The notes beneath the pieces were generated by a model, which searched no databases, was not told where the DNA came from, and worked only from the letters and a program-made list of their open reading frames with translations. This document shows positions 35,744-43,306 of a stretch of 58,557 nt of DNA, piece after piece. This DNA comes from Candidatus Solibacter usitatus (lineage in GTDB: Bacteria > Acidobacteriota > Terriglobia > Bryobacterales > Bryobacteraceae), in contig JACPVQ010000009.1 of NCBI GenBank assembly GCA_016191645.1, positions 1-58,557 on the forward strand. The letters are read 5' to 3'. How positions within the stretch are numbered: position 1 is the stretch's first letter; each line of letters opens with the position of its first letter. A program made the translations under genes and the position numbers.

Positions 35744-38068
35744 TCAGACGCGCGTCGTGGTGCGATGCAGGGTATCGCCCACAATGCGGATCAAGTCGTC
35801 CGGCAGAAAAGGCTTGGCAATGGTCTCATGCGCGCCGAGTTTGTGGGCCACGCTCAGGTAGCGGCCGCCGAAGGCGCCCGACATCGCGATCACCTTCAGG
35901 TCCGGCCATCGCTTGCGTGCCTGGAGGATGGTCTCCATTCCTTCCTGCTTCGGCATCACCAGATCCGTCAACAGCAAGTCGATCTCATTGCGTTCCAACT
36001 CTTCCACCGCTTGCCGGCCATCTTCGAAGGTCAGAACCTCGTAGCCTTCCGATTCCAGAATCCGCGCTACGATGGAACGCACACCCTCTTCGTCATCCAC
36101 GACAACGATTTTGGCGGGCCGCGGCGGCCCCAACGTTTCCCGAACTTTCACCCCCAGCAGCGCTTCGCTCACCGGCTTCTGCACGAACCCGCTTCCCGCC
36201 GGAGCAGCGGTGGACAGCGGATGCAAATCCTTGGCGTAACCCGACATGAACAGAATCTTGAGGGACGGTCTAACTTTAAGGATCGCTTCCGCCAACTCCG
36301 GTCCGCTCATTCCCGGCATCACAACATCCGACAGCAGCAGGTCGATTCTCCCGTGATGCTCACTGGCGATGCGCGCGGCTTGAATCGGATCCGAAGCCGT
36401 AAGAACTTTGTAGCCGAAGTCCTGCAGCATCGATTGCACCAGAAGCAGGACCTCCTCCTGATCCTCCACCAGCAAACTGGTTTCCGATCCGCCATGTCCG
36501 CTGACCGCCTCTGACGGATCCTCCCTTTCCAACTCGATTGTCTGCGCCAATCTTGGAAGGCATACATGGAACGCCGTTCCCACTCCCAACTCGCTGCTGA
36601 CTCGAATGAAGCCACCTGCCTGCTTCACCACTCCGAACACCGTGGCGAGCCCCAAACCGGTCCCTCCGCCATCGCCTTTAGTCGTGTAGAAGGGCTCAAA
36701 AATATGCGGCAGCACCTCCGGGTCGATTCCGGTCCCCGTATCACGCACGGTCAATTCGACAAACGGGCCGGGGGCGACGTCCGGATGTTCCCGCAAACTC
36801 TTCGCATCCGAATCCGCGTTGCGCGTTTCAAAATGCAGTTCTCCGCCGAAGGGCATGGCGTCGCAGGCGTTGACCACGAGATTCAAGATGACCTGATCGA
36901 TGTGGCTGGGGTCGGCTTCCACCTGGCCCAAGCCAGGCGTCAATGCGGTCTTCAATGAGACGTTCTCCGGAATCAAACGGCGCATCATATTGATGGCATC
37001 GCCGAGGAACTGGTTCAGGTCCAGGACCCTTTTCTGCTGCACCTGTTTCCGGCTGAACGCCAGCAGGTGCTTCGTGAGCGCGGCTGCACGCAGCCCGGCT
37101 TTCTTGATTGCGTTGAGCTGTTCCAGCGACGGATCCACCGCGGCGGTTCGCTTCAACATCAGATCACTGTGCCCGTTAATGACCATCAGCAGATTGTTGA
37201 AATCGTGCGCCACGCCTCCGGCAAGACGGCCGATCGCGTCCATCTTTTGCGCTTGCCGGAACTGGTGCTCCAACTCCGCCTTCTCCCGCTCCAACTGTTT
37301 GCGCGCGGTTGCGTCGCGAACCACGCTGACCACTACCGTCCTGCCGTCGATGGTGGTTGCATTGAGCATGATATCGACAGGGAATTCGACGCCGTCCTTT
37401 TTTCTCGCAAATAATTCCATGCCGCTACCCATTTGCCTTGCCGTTGGCTGGCTGTAAAAACCTTCGCGGTGAATCGCGTGTGAATTGCGGAACTGCTCCG
37501 GGAGCAAGATGTCCACGGACTGCCCAACCAGTTCCCCTTCGCAGTATCCGAACATGCGGAACGCCGGCTGATTTGCTTTCAGGATGCGACCGTTTTCATC
37601 GGAGGCGACCATCGCGTCCGGCGAGCTTTCAAAAATGGCGCGCAGGATCGCCTCGTTTTGCCGCGCCTCTTCGCCAGCCATACGATCCGTGACGTCCCTG
37701 GCGAATCCCATGATCCGGATCACCCTGCCGTGTTCGTCGGTTTCGGGGATGCACTTGTCCTCTATCCACCGGTATTCGTGAGTGTGCTTGTGAAGCAGGC
37801 GGTAACTACGAGTTTCAGGCTTGCCTGAGGTGAGGACTCTTAACGTGGCTTGCGCCAGCATTTCCCTATCCTGCGGATGAACACATTTGAACCAATGGTC
37901 CGGGTCTTTGAAGAATTCCTCGGGCTCATAACCCAGGATGTTTCTGACCCGGTCGTTTATCAGCTCCACCCCACCGCCGTACCATTTGTCTCCCACCCGA
38001 ACCGTGTAGACGATATCGTCCGCGTGTTCCAAGAGCGTTTCGGCGTGAGACTTTTGCGGCATCCACAC
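35744..38068 (-). CDS. PAS hybrid sensor histidine kinase with two receiver domains, third paralogue
   Basis: A 774-residue soluble kinase: PAS_3 fold (about 14-128; DDIVYTVRVGDKWYGGGVEL), a complete second PAS (about 140-255), H-box GGVAHDFNN (His288), HATPase domain with GTGLGLATVFGV, and two receiver domains (LLLSDVVMPG and LLLTDLVMPK). It keeps the longest second PAS of the set and serves as the reference for losses in the others. A promoter with a 14-base palindrome over the -10 element lies upstream. Repeat copy E lies just past its stop. Confidence 0.93.
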   Translation of the reverse strand: MWMPQKSHAETLLEHADDIVYTVRVGDKWYGGGVELINDRVRNILGYEPEEFFKDPDHWFKCVHPQDREMLAQATLRVLTSGKPETRSYRLLHKHTHEYRWIEDKCIPETDEHGRVIRIMGFARDVTDRMAGEEARQNEAILRAIFESSPDAMVASDENGRILKANQPAFRMFGYCEGELVGQSVDILLPEQFRNSHAIHREGFYSQPTARQMGSGMELFARKKDGVEFPVDIMLNATTIDGRTVVVSVVRDATARKQLEREKAELEHQFRQAQKMDAIGRLAGGVAHDFNNLLMVINGHSDLMLKRTAAVDPSLEQLNAIKKAGLRAAALTKHLLAFSRKQVQQKRVLDLNQFLGDAINMMRRLIPENVSLKTALTPGLGQVEADPSHIDQVILNLVVNACDAMPFGGELHFETRNADSDAKSLREHPDVAPGPFVELTVRDTGTGIDPEVLPHIFEPFYTTKGDGGGTGLGLATVFGVVKQAGGFIRVSSELGVGTAFHVCLPRLAQTIELEREDPSEAVSGHGGSETSLLVEDQEEVLLLVQSMLQDFGYKVLTASDPIQAARIASEHHGRIDLLLSDVVMPGMSGPELAEAILKVRPSLKILFMSGYAKDLHPLSTAAPAGSGFVQKPVSEALLGVKVRETLGPPRPAKIVVVDDEEGVRSIVARILESEGYEVLTFEDGRQAVEELERNEIDLLLTDLVMPKQEGMETILQARKRWPDLKVIAMSGAFGGRYLSVAHKLGAHETIAKPFLPDDLIRIVGDTLHRTTTRV

Positions 38069-38104
38069 ATCTCCAAACCATCGAATCGTACACTTGCCGA
38101 CGTT

Positions 38105-38139
38105 TGTAATATATTACACTTCACAAATTACGATGGCAA
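38105..38139 (-). promoter_or_regulatory. Promoter of the third hybrid kinase with a perfect palindrome over its -10 element
   Basis: On the minus strand TTGCCA (38134-38139) and TAATAT (38111-38116) are 17 bases apart. The -10 element lies inside TGTAATATATTACA (38105-38118), a perfect 14-base palindrome and a plausible operator for a dimeric repressor. The transcript would start near 38104, about 36 bases before the start codon at 38068. Confidence 0.5.
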
Positions 38140-38193
38140 CTGAAAAACCGCCGTTAATGGAGTTTTGTGCGTTTTGTAGCTTGGTCTGGTAAC

Positions 38194-39399
38194 TTATTCG
38201 TACCGTAACGCCTCGGTTGGATTCAGCTTCGAGGCCCGATTGGCGGGTAAGAAGCCGAACAGGAGGCCCACGGACAGCGAAACGCCAAACGCCGCGGCAA
38301 TGGACCACGGCGAAATGCGAATGCCTTGGAAATCCACGAACAGGGGCACGCTGAGCGGAAGCGCCACGCCGAACAGGATGCCGAGCAACCCTCCGCCCAA
38401 GCTGATGACGATTGCCTCCAGCAGAAACTGCCTTTGAATATCGCGGCGGGTCGCGCCTACCGACATGCGGATCCCGATCTCGCGAGTGCGCTCCGTCACG
38501 GTGACCAGCATGATATTCATGATGCCGATCCCCGAAATGAGCAGCGCGATTCCGGCGATCAACAGCAGCACGACCGCGCCAATGAGGGAGATGTTGCGCG
38601 CGGCATCCAGGATTCCCTTGAGATTGCCGGCATAGAAGTTCGCGCCCGGCCGGTGGCGGCTTTCGAGAATGGCGCGCACCTGCCGCGTCACGCTCTCCAC
38701 ATGCTCCAGGGTACGCGCCTGCACGTACATCGGATCGATGCGTTCGTAGGGCGTGAAGTAACGCAGCACGGTCACCGGGATCAACACCGATTCGCGCGTC
38801 AGTTCGGAAAGGCCGAAGGTGTCGGTCTTCTCCTTGAAGGCTCCGATGATGGTGAATTCCAATCCGAACAGCTTCAGCTTCTGACCCGTCGCCGCCTGCG
38901 GCGAGCCATGCAGTTTCATCGCCAGGTATTCCGTGAGCAGAACCACGCGCTGGCGCGACGACACATCCGCGTGATGCAGGGGCCGGCCCGCCAGCATCAC
39001 CAGATTCCGCACCGTTGCATATTCTTCATCGGAGCCGATCACCTTGACGTCGCGCGGCTTGCCGTCCAGAAGGATGGCCGCGAACTCCGTCATCACGCCC
39101 GTAGCGGCGCTGATTTGCGGACCCAACTGTGTTTTCACGGCTTCCACATCGGCGATCTTGACGTAATCTCCGGCCACGCTTGCCGCATCGCGATTGCCCG
39201 CGTCGAAGTAGGCATTCACCAGGTTGCTGCCGACGCCGCTGATGATGTCACGAATGAGATCGCCGCTGGTGAGCGAGATGGTGACGACCCAAATGACGGA
39301 CGCGTTGCCGATCAGCAATCCGAGCGCGGTGAGGCCGGTGCGAACTTTGTTGGCCCACAATGCGTGGATACTGAAACGGAATGCTTCGGCAAAACGCAT
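38194..39399 (-). CDS. MacB/FtsX-type ABC transporter permease
   Basis: A 401-residue inner-membrane protein: one N-terminal helix (about 17-45), a periplasmic MacB core domain (about 50-260), then three helices of the FtsX domain, with the motif GIGIMNIMLVTVTERTREIGIRMSVGAT between them and a C-terminal RASKLNPTEALRYE. It is the permease half of a MacB-type transporter for efflux or lipoprotein-like cargo. The ATPase and membrane-fusion partners are not adjacent, so it is incomplete as an operon. It lies 16 bases downstream of the LarE gene. Confidence 0.88.
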   Translation of the reverse strand: MRFAEAFRFSIHALWANKVRTGLTALGLLIGNASVIWVVTISLTSGDLIRDIISGVGSNLVNAYFDAGNRDAASVAGDYVKIADVEAVKTQLGPQISAATGVMTEFAAILLDGKPRDVKVIGSDEEYATVRNLVMLAGRPLHHADVSSRQRVVLLTEYLAMKLHGSPQAATGQKLKLFGLEFTIIGAFKEKTDTFGLSELTRESVLIPVTVLRYFTPYERIDPMYVQARTLEHVESVTRQVRAILESRHRPGANFYAGNLKGILDAARNISLIGAVVLLLIAGIALLISGIGIMNIMLVTVTERTREIGIRMSVGATRRDIQRQFLLEAIVISLGGGLLGILFGVALPLSVPLFVDFQGIRISPWSIAAAFGVSLSVGLLFGFLPANRASKLNPTEALRYE

Positions 39400-39415
39400 C
39401 TTGTTTGCCGGAGAA

Positions 39416-40264
39416 TCACGCCAGCACTTCGTTCATCGCGCCTTGGCGGTAACCTTCAAGATCGAGCGTGACGTAATGAAAACCCAGCGGCTTGAAAATC
39501 TCCACGAAACGCGCGGCCATTCCATATTGCAGTGCGCGCTCCAACTCTTCGGGCGCAATCTCGATGCGCACCAGCTTCTCGTGAAAGCGCACGCGGAATT
39601 GGCGAAATCCCAAGGCGCGAATCTCTTCCTCGCCTTTTTCCACGGTCTTCACGTTTTGCATGGTGACGGGAGTGCCGTAGGGAATACGCGAACTGAGACA
39701 TGCGGACGCGGGACGGTCCCATGTGGGCAGACCGGCGAGGCGCGACAGTTCGCGGATCTCAGCTTTGCTAAGACCGGCATCCACCAGCGGCGCTTTCACT
39801 TCATGCAGCTTCGCCGCGCCCTGTCCCGGACGGTAATCGCCCAGGTCGTCCATATTTACGCCATAAACAATGTTGTGAAGCCCGCGCGACGCGCCGTACG
39901 CTTCCATGCAGCGGAAGAGTTCATCTTTGCAATGGAAACAGCGGTCGGGATTATTGGCGGTGTAATCCGGATTTTCAAATTCGAACGTGGGAATGTATTC
40001 GTGGCGAATGCGATACTTCGCCGCGAACGCTTCGGCGTCGCGTTTGTGCGATTCCGGAATGGACGCGGAATCGGCGGTGATGGCAACGGCATCCGCGCCC
40101 AACGCCTGTTGCGCGGCCCAGGCGAGATAGGCGGAGTCCGTGCCGCCCGAGTAAGCAATCATCACGGAGCCCATCGACCGCAAGTCGTGGAACAAGCGCC
40201 GCTGCTTCTCCTCCAGCAATTCCGGAGCGAGCGCAGAGGTACCCAGAGTGACCAGCGTCGCCAT
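39416..40264 (-). CDS. larE: LarE-like ATP-dependent sulfur transferase
   Basis: A 282-residue PP-loop protein with the ATP pyrophosphatase motif SGGTDSA (39-45). It has DRCFHCKDELF and SACLSSRIPYG, with cysteines that include the likely sulfur donor. LarE adds sulfur to a nicotinic-acid dinucleotide on the way to the nickel-pincer cofactor of lactate racemase. No larA, larB or larC is in the window, so its local role is open. Repeat copy F lies upstream of it. Confidence 0.87.
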   Translation of the reverse strand: MATLVTLGTSALAPELLEEKQRRLFHDLRSMGSVMIAYSGGTDSAYLAWAAQQALGADAVAITADSASIPESHKRDAEAFAAKYRIRHEYIPTFEFENPDYTANNPDRCFHCKDELFRCMEAYGASRGLHNIVYGVNMDDLGDYRPGQGAAKLHEVKAPLVDAGLSKAEIRELSRLAGLPTWDRPASACLSSRIPYGTPVTMQNVKTVEKGEEEIRALGFRQFRVRFHEKLVRIEIAPEELERALQYGMAARFVEIFKPLGFHYVTLDLEGYRQGAMNEVLA

Positions 40265-40323
40265 GCCTCGATTATAGCGTGTACTTTCCAGGCCGCGGCT
40301 GTGCTGCTCAGTGTTACTTTCGG

Positions 40324-40500
40324 TGTTACTACTTTATGAAATCTTGGTGGGGCAGATCTCCAGATCTGCGGCGGGATCTCCAGATCCCGCATGGCCTCGC
40401 CAGAGGCCATCGGCTGCCATGCAGCCGTTTGCGGCTTTTCGATTTCCGCCGGCAGAGGCGGTCTGGAGACCGCCTCGCAGATCTGGAGATCACAGCAGCA
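40324..40500. repeat. Composite palindromic repeat, copy F
   Basis: Left part TGTTACTACTTTATGAAATC resembles the terminal end of copies C-E; then GGTGGGGCAG, hairpins GCAGATCT-CC-AGATCTGC, GCGGGATCT-CC-AGATCCCGC, GGCCTCGCCAGAGGCC, CGGCTGCCATGCAGCCG and AGGCGGTCT-GG-AGACCGCCT, then a cut-short CAGATCTGGAGATC. The order of units is the same as in copy D, with a different central spacer. Unlike copies B-E, it lies between two genes of the same direction. Confidence 0.87.
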
Positions 40501-40521
40501 GAGATTACAAAGTGCAGGAGT

Positions 40522-41916
40522 TCATTTCGACGCGGCGATGCCCGCGACGATCTCCCAGTGGAAGCGCACGAAGCGGTACAGTTCCGATTCCAGCACACGC
40601 TCCTGATCGCTGTGCGCGCCGAAGCCTTTGGGCGAATCTTCGGAATCGGTGGCGACGCCGACGCCGTAGCACTGCACGCCTTTTCCGCGCAGGTATGCCA
40701 TATCTGTTGCGCCGGTTTGCATTGTGGGCAGCATGACGACATTTCCATAGACGCGCTTCACCGCCCCTTCAATGGCGTGGAACGCATCGGTGTCCAATCG
40801 CGTGGGGCGAGATTGCTGCGGACGCGTGTCGCGAGCCTCGCGCACTACTTCCACCGCCGGATCGCCAATCACTTTCTTCACCATTTCGACAAACGCCGGC
40901 AGATTCTCATCGGGCAGCGCGCGGATATCCAGTGTCGCAACGGCCTCCGAAGGAATCACATTCACGCGATAGCCTGCCTGCACGATGTTTGGAGAGACGG
41001 AAGTGCGGATCATCGAATTGTGGCCGGGCTCATGCTCGGCAAAGTATTCCTGAATCGCGGCCGTCTTCTGCGGATGAACAATGTTGTTGTAGCGATCGGC
41101 CTCGGCGGGCGAACTGATGGTGGCCAGACGTTCGAAGTAGGCGCGCGTTGTGTCGTTCAGGCGCATGGGCGGCTGCCACGCGGCCACCTTCGACACAGCC
41201 TGCGAAAGATGCACCACGGCATTGGTGCGCAGTGGGCGCGAGCCGTGTCCGGCGGGCCCGTGCGCTACGAGTTTGAGCGCGTACGGAATTTTCTCCGCAG
41301 TGGAGACGGAGTAATGATGCATCTTGCCGCCGGTGCGAACGCCGCCACCGCCTTCGGCGATGCAATACTCCGCGTCGAGCTCATTGAAATGCTGATCGAC
41401 CATTAACTTGATGCCGTAGCGCACAGCGCCCTCTTCGCCCGATTCGGCAAGAAAGATCACATCGCGGTCCAGCGGTACATGCATGCGCTTGATCATGAGC
41501 ATCATCATCAGGCAGGCAACCAGGTTGTCCTTGTCATCCACGGTGCCGCGCCCGTACACATACCCGCCGTTGCGCGTCGCGCCGAAAGGTGGGAACGTCC
41601 ATTTCTTCGGATCGATATTGACGACGTCGGTGTGACCCATGATCAACAGCGGTCGCTTCTTGCCATTGCCTTTGATGCGCGCCACAAGATTGGGGCGCTT
41701 CGGATCGATGCTGAAGATCTTGACCGCAATGCCCTCGCCTTCCAGCACCGATTTCAAATACTCCCCGGCGGGTAGTTCGTTCCCCGGCGGATCGCTTGTG
41801 TCGAAACGCACCAGAGCCTGGAAGTGACGCATCGTTTCTTCGTTGATGGCCGTCCAGTCCGGCGTCTGTGCGAACAGGCCTGATGCGAGGACGAACAATG
41901 CGGTCAATTTGCACAT
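40522..41916 (-). CDS. Secreted M20-family zinc peptidase
   Basis: A 464-residue metallopeptidase with a signal peptide (MCKLTALFVLASGLFAQ). Metal and catalytic motifs: GHTDVVNID (His95), the bridging Asp in GRGTVDDKDN, the catalytic glutamate in ESGEEGA, and AEGGGG. The M20 lid domain follows (HGPAGHGSRPL) and the final His is in GFGAHSDQE. The substrate is probably a peptide or acyl-amino acid. ATG 41916 is chosen for the signal peptide. It starts 4 bases after the MFS gene's stop, so they are co-transcribed. Confidence 0.92.
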   Translation of the reverse strand: MCKLTALFVLASGLFAQTPDWTAINEETMRHFQALVRFDTSDPPGNELPAGEYLKSVLEGEGIAVKIFSIDPKRPNLVARIKGNGKKRPLLIMGHTDVVNIDPKKWTFPPFGATRNGGYVYGRGTVDDKDNLVACLMMMLMIKRMHVPLDRDVIFLAESGEEGAVRYGIKLMVDQHFNELDAEYCIAEGGGGVRTGGKMHHYSVSTAEKIPYALKLVAHGPAGHGSRPLRTNAVVHLSQAVSKVAAWQPPMRLNDTTRAYFERLATISSPAEADRYNNIVHPQKTAAIQEYFAEHEPGHNSMIRTSVSPNIVQAGYRVNVIPSEAVATLDIRALPDENLPAFVEMVKKVIGDPAVEVVREARDTRPQQSRPTRLDTDAFHAIEGAVKRVYGNVVMLPTMQTGATDMAYLRGKGVQCYGVGVATDSEDSPKGFGAHSDQERVLESELYRFVRFHWEIVAGIAASK

Positions 41917-41920
41917 ACGC

Positions 41921-43261
41921 TTACTCCGCCATCCGGTCGCGATTGGGTTCGGGCAAATAGAAGCTGGCGATAAACCCGATGGCGTAAGCCAGCAGCGCAA
42001 CCATGGTAGCCGCGTTCGCCAGTTTCATCGATGGTGAAGTACCAGTGGTATAGTTCGCGAGTGTCGTCGTGAGATAGGCGGCGGAGGTTCCAATCATGCG
42101 GCCGCCGACGTTGGCGGCGAAGCTTTCGCCGGTGCCGCGCAAATGCAGCGGATAAACACGCGGCAGATAGTTGCCCCAGAAACTGAATTGCGCCACCGTC
42201 AACAAGCCGGCTGCGAACGCGCCGATCTTGAGCAGTTCCAGGTTATCCTTTGCGGGGTAGAAAAAAACCAGCGGCACGAGAAGGAGTCCTGGAACCTGGA
42301 ACACGCGCAACAACTTGCGGCGGCTGAGAATGCGGATGGCGAGAAAGGCGAGAACCACGCGGCCTATCAATCCTCCGATCTCCTGATAGCTCTGCACTTG
42401 ATTCGCTACTTGTAATTGCGCCGGGCGGGCCATTCCCGCCAGTTCCGGAAGTCCGGGGACGATGCGCGGCAGATGTTGGATCGCTCCGAAGGCGGCGCCA
42501 TAACTGCACGCAAACATGATTGCCGTGACAATGGTGGTGCGCCGGTAAGCGGGTTGGAACAACTCCGCTATGCTTGGCCGCTTCAGCGTTCCATCTTTTT
42601 TCTTGCGCGCCCACTCGGGCGACTCCGGCAGGAAGGGTCGAATGATCATCAACGGGATTGCCGGAAGCACGCCCGCGATGAGTGTATATCGCCACGACGC
42701 ATGTTGGCCATTGATGGCGGGCAGCGACGCGGCCCAGGCGACGGCCAGGAAATTCGTGCCGGCCGCGAGCAATCCGCCGATGGAAGAGAATGCCTGCGTA
42801 TATCCCAGTACAGACTCGCGCTGCTTCGGATTGGGAAACAGTTCGGCCAGCCACGCGACGGCGGCGACGAATTCCACGCACACGCCGACAAACGTTGTGC
42901 AGCGCCAGAACAACAGTTCCTCAATGGAAGTGGAGAACCCGGCGGCGACGGCCGACAACGCATAAAGAAGGATACTGACGACAAGAACCTTCTGCCGTCC
43001 CCACAGATCGGTCATGTAACCGCCGATCAATCCGAAGAATCCGCCGAAAAGCGCAGGCGCGAAAAAGAACAGGCCCGCCCAATTGTTATACTCGGGCGTA
43101 CCTGGCTTGAGGTGCCCTAATTCGGCAAGTGATGGCCCCAGTATCAGCGGCATCACGAGGATGGCGTAGATGTCGAAGGCAAAGCCCATGGAGGCGACGA
43201 AGCAGATGAGCCAGTGCGTTGTGGTCAGTTTGATGGGTGCGGGAACGGTATTTTGCGCCAT
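41921..43261 (-). CDS. MFS transporter
   Basis: A 446-residue inner-membrane carrier with about 12 helices. The loop 2-3 motif GGYMTDLWGRQKVLV and the PESPEWARKK segment after helix 6 are typical of the sugar/organic-acid carrier branch of the major facilitator superfamily. It is the first gene of an operon with the M20 peptidase, which suggests uptake or release of a product of that enzyme. Divergent from the unknown 720-residue gene, 45 bases apart. Confidence 0.9.
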   Translation of the reverse strand: MAQNTVPAPIKLTTTHWLICFVASMGFAFDIYAILVMPLILGPSLAELGHLKPGTPEYNNWAGLFFFAPALFGGFFGLIGGYMTDLWGRQKVLVVSILLYALSAVAAGFSTSIEELLFWRCTTFVGVCVEFVAAVAWLAELFPNPKQRESVLGYTQAFSSIGGLLAAGTNFLAVAWAASLPAINGQHASWRYTLIAGVLPAIPLMIIRPFLPESPEWARKKKDGTLKRPSIAELFQPAYRRTTIVTAIMFACSYGAAFGAIQHLPRIVPGLPELAGMARPAQLQVANQVQSYQEIGGLIGRVVLAFLAIRILSRRKLLRVFQVPGLLLVPLVFFYPAKDNLELLKIGAFAAGLLTVAQFSFWGNYLPRVYPLHLRGTGESFAANVGGRMIGTSAAYLTTTLANYTTGTSPSMKLANAATMVALLAYAIGFIASFYLPEPNRDRMAE

Positions 43262-43306
43262 AGACGTTGACTGTTCAGTTTACACAATCGCGATGGCCGG
43301 GCGCGT

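Noticed and set aside
11111..40500. Repeats considered as CRISPR arrays
   Set aside because: There are no regularly spaced identical repeats with unique spacers, and no cas genes.
11114..40500. Repeats considered as ordinary rho-independent terminators
   Set aside because: The hairpins are not followed by T runs and come in series with several stems. A termination effect is still possible but not shown by sequence.
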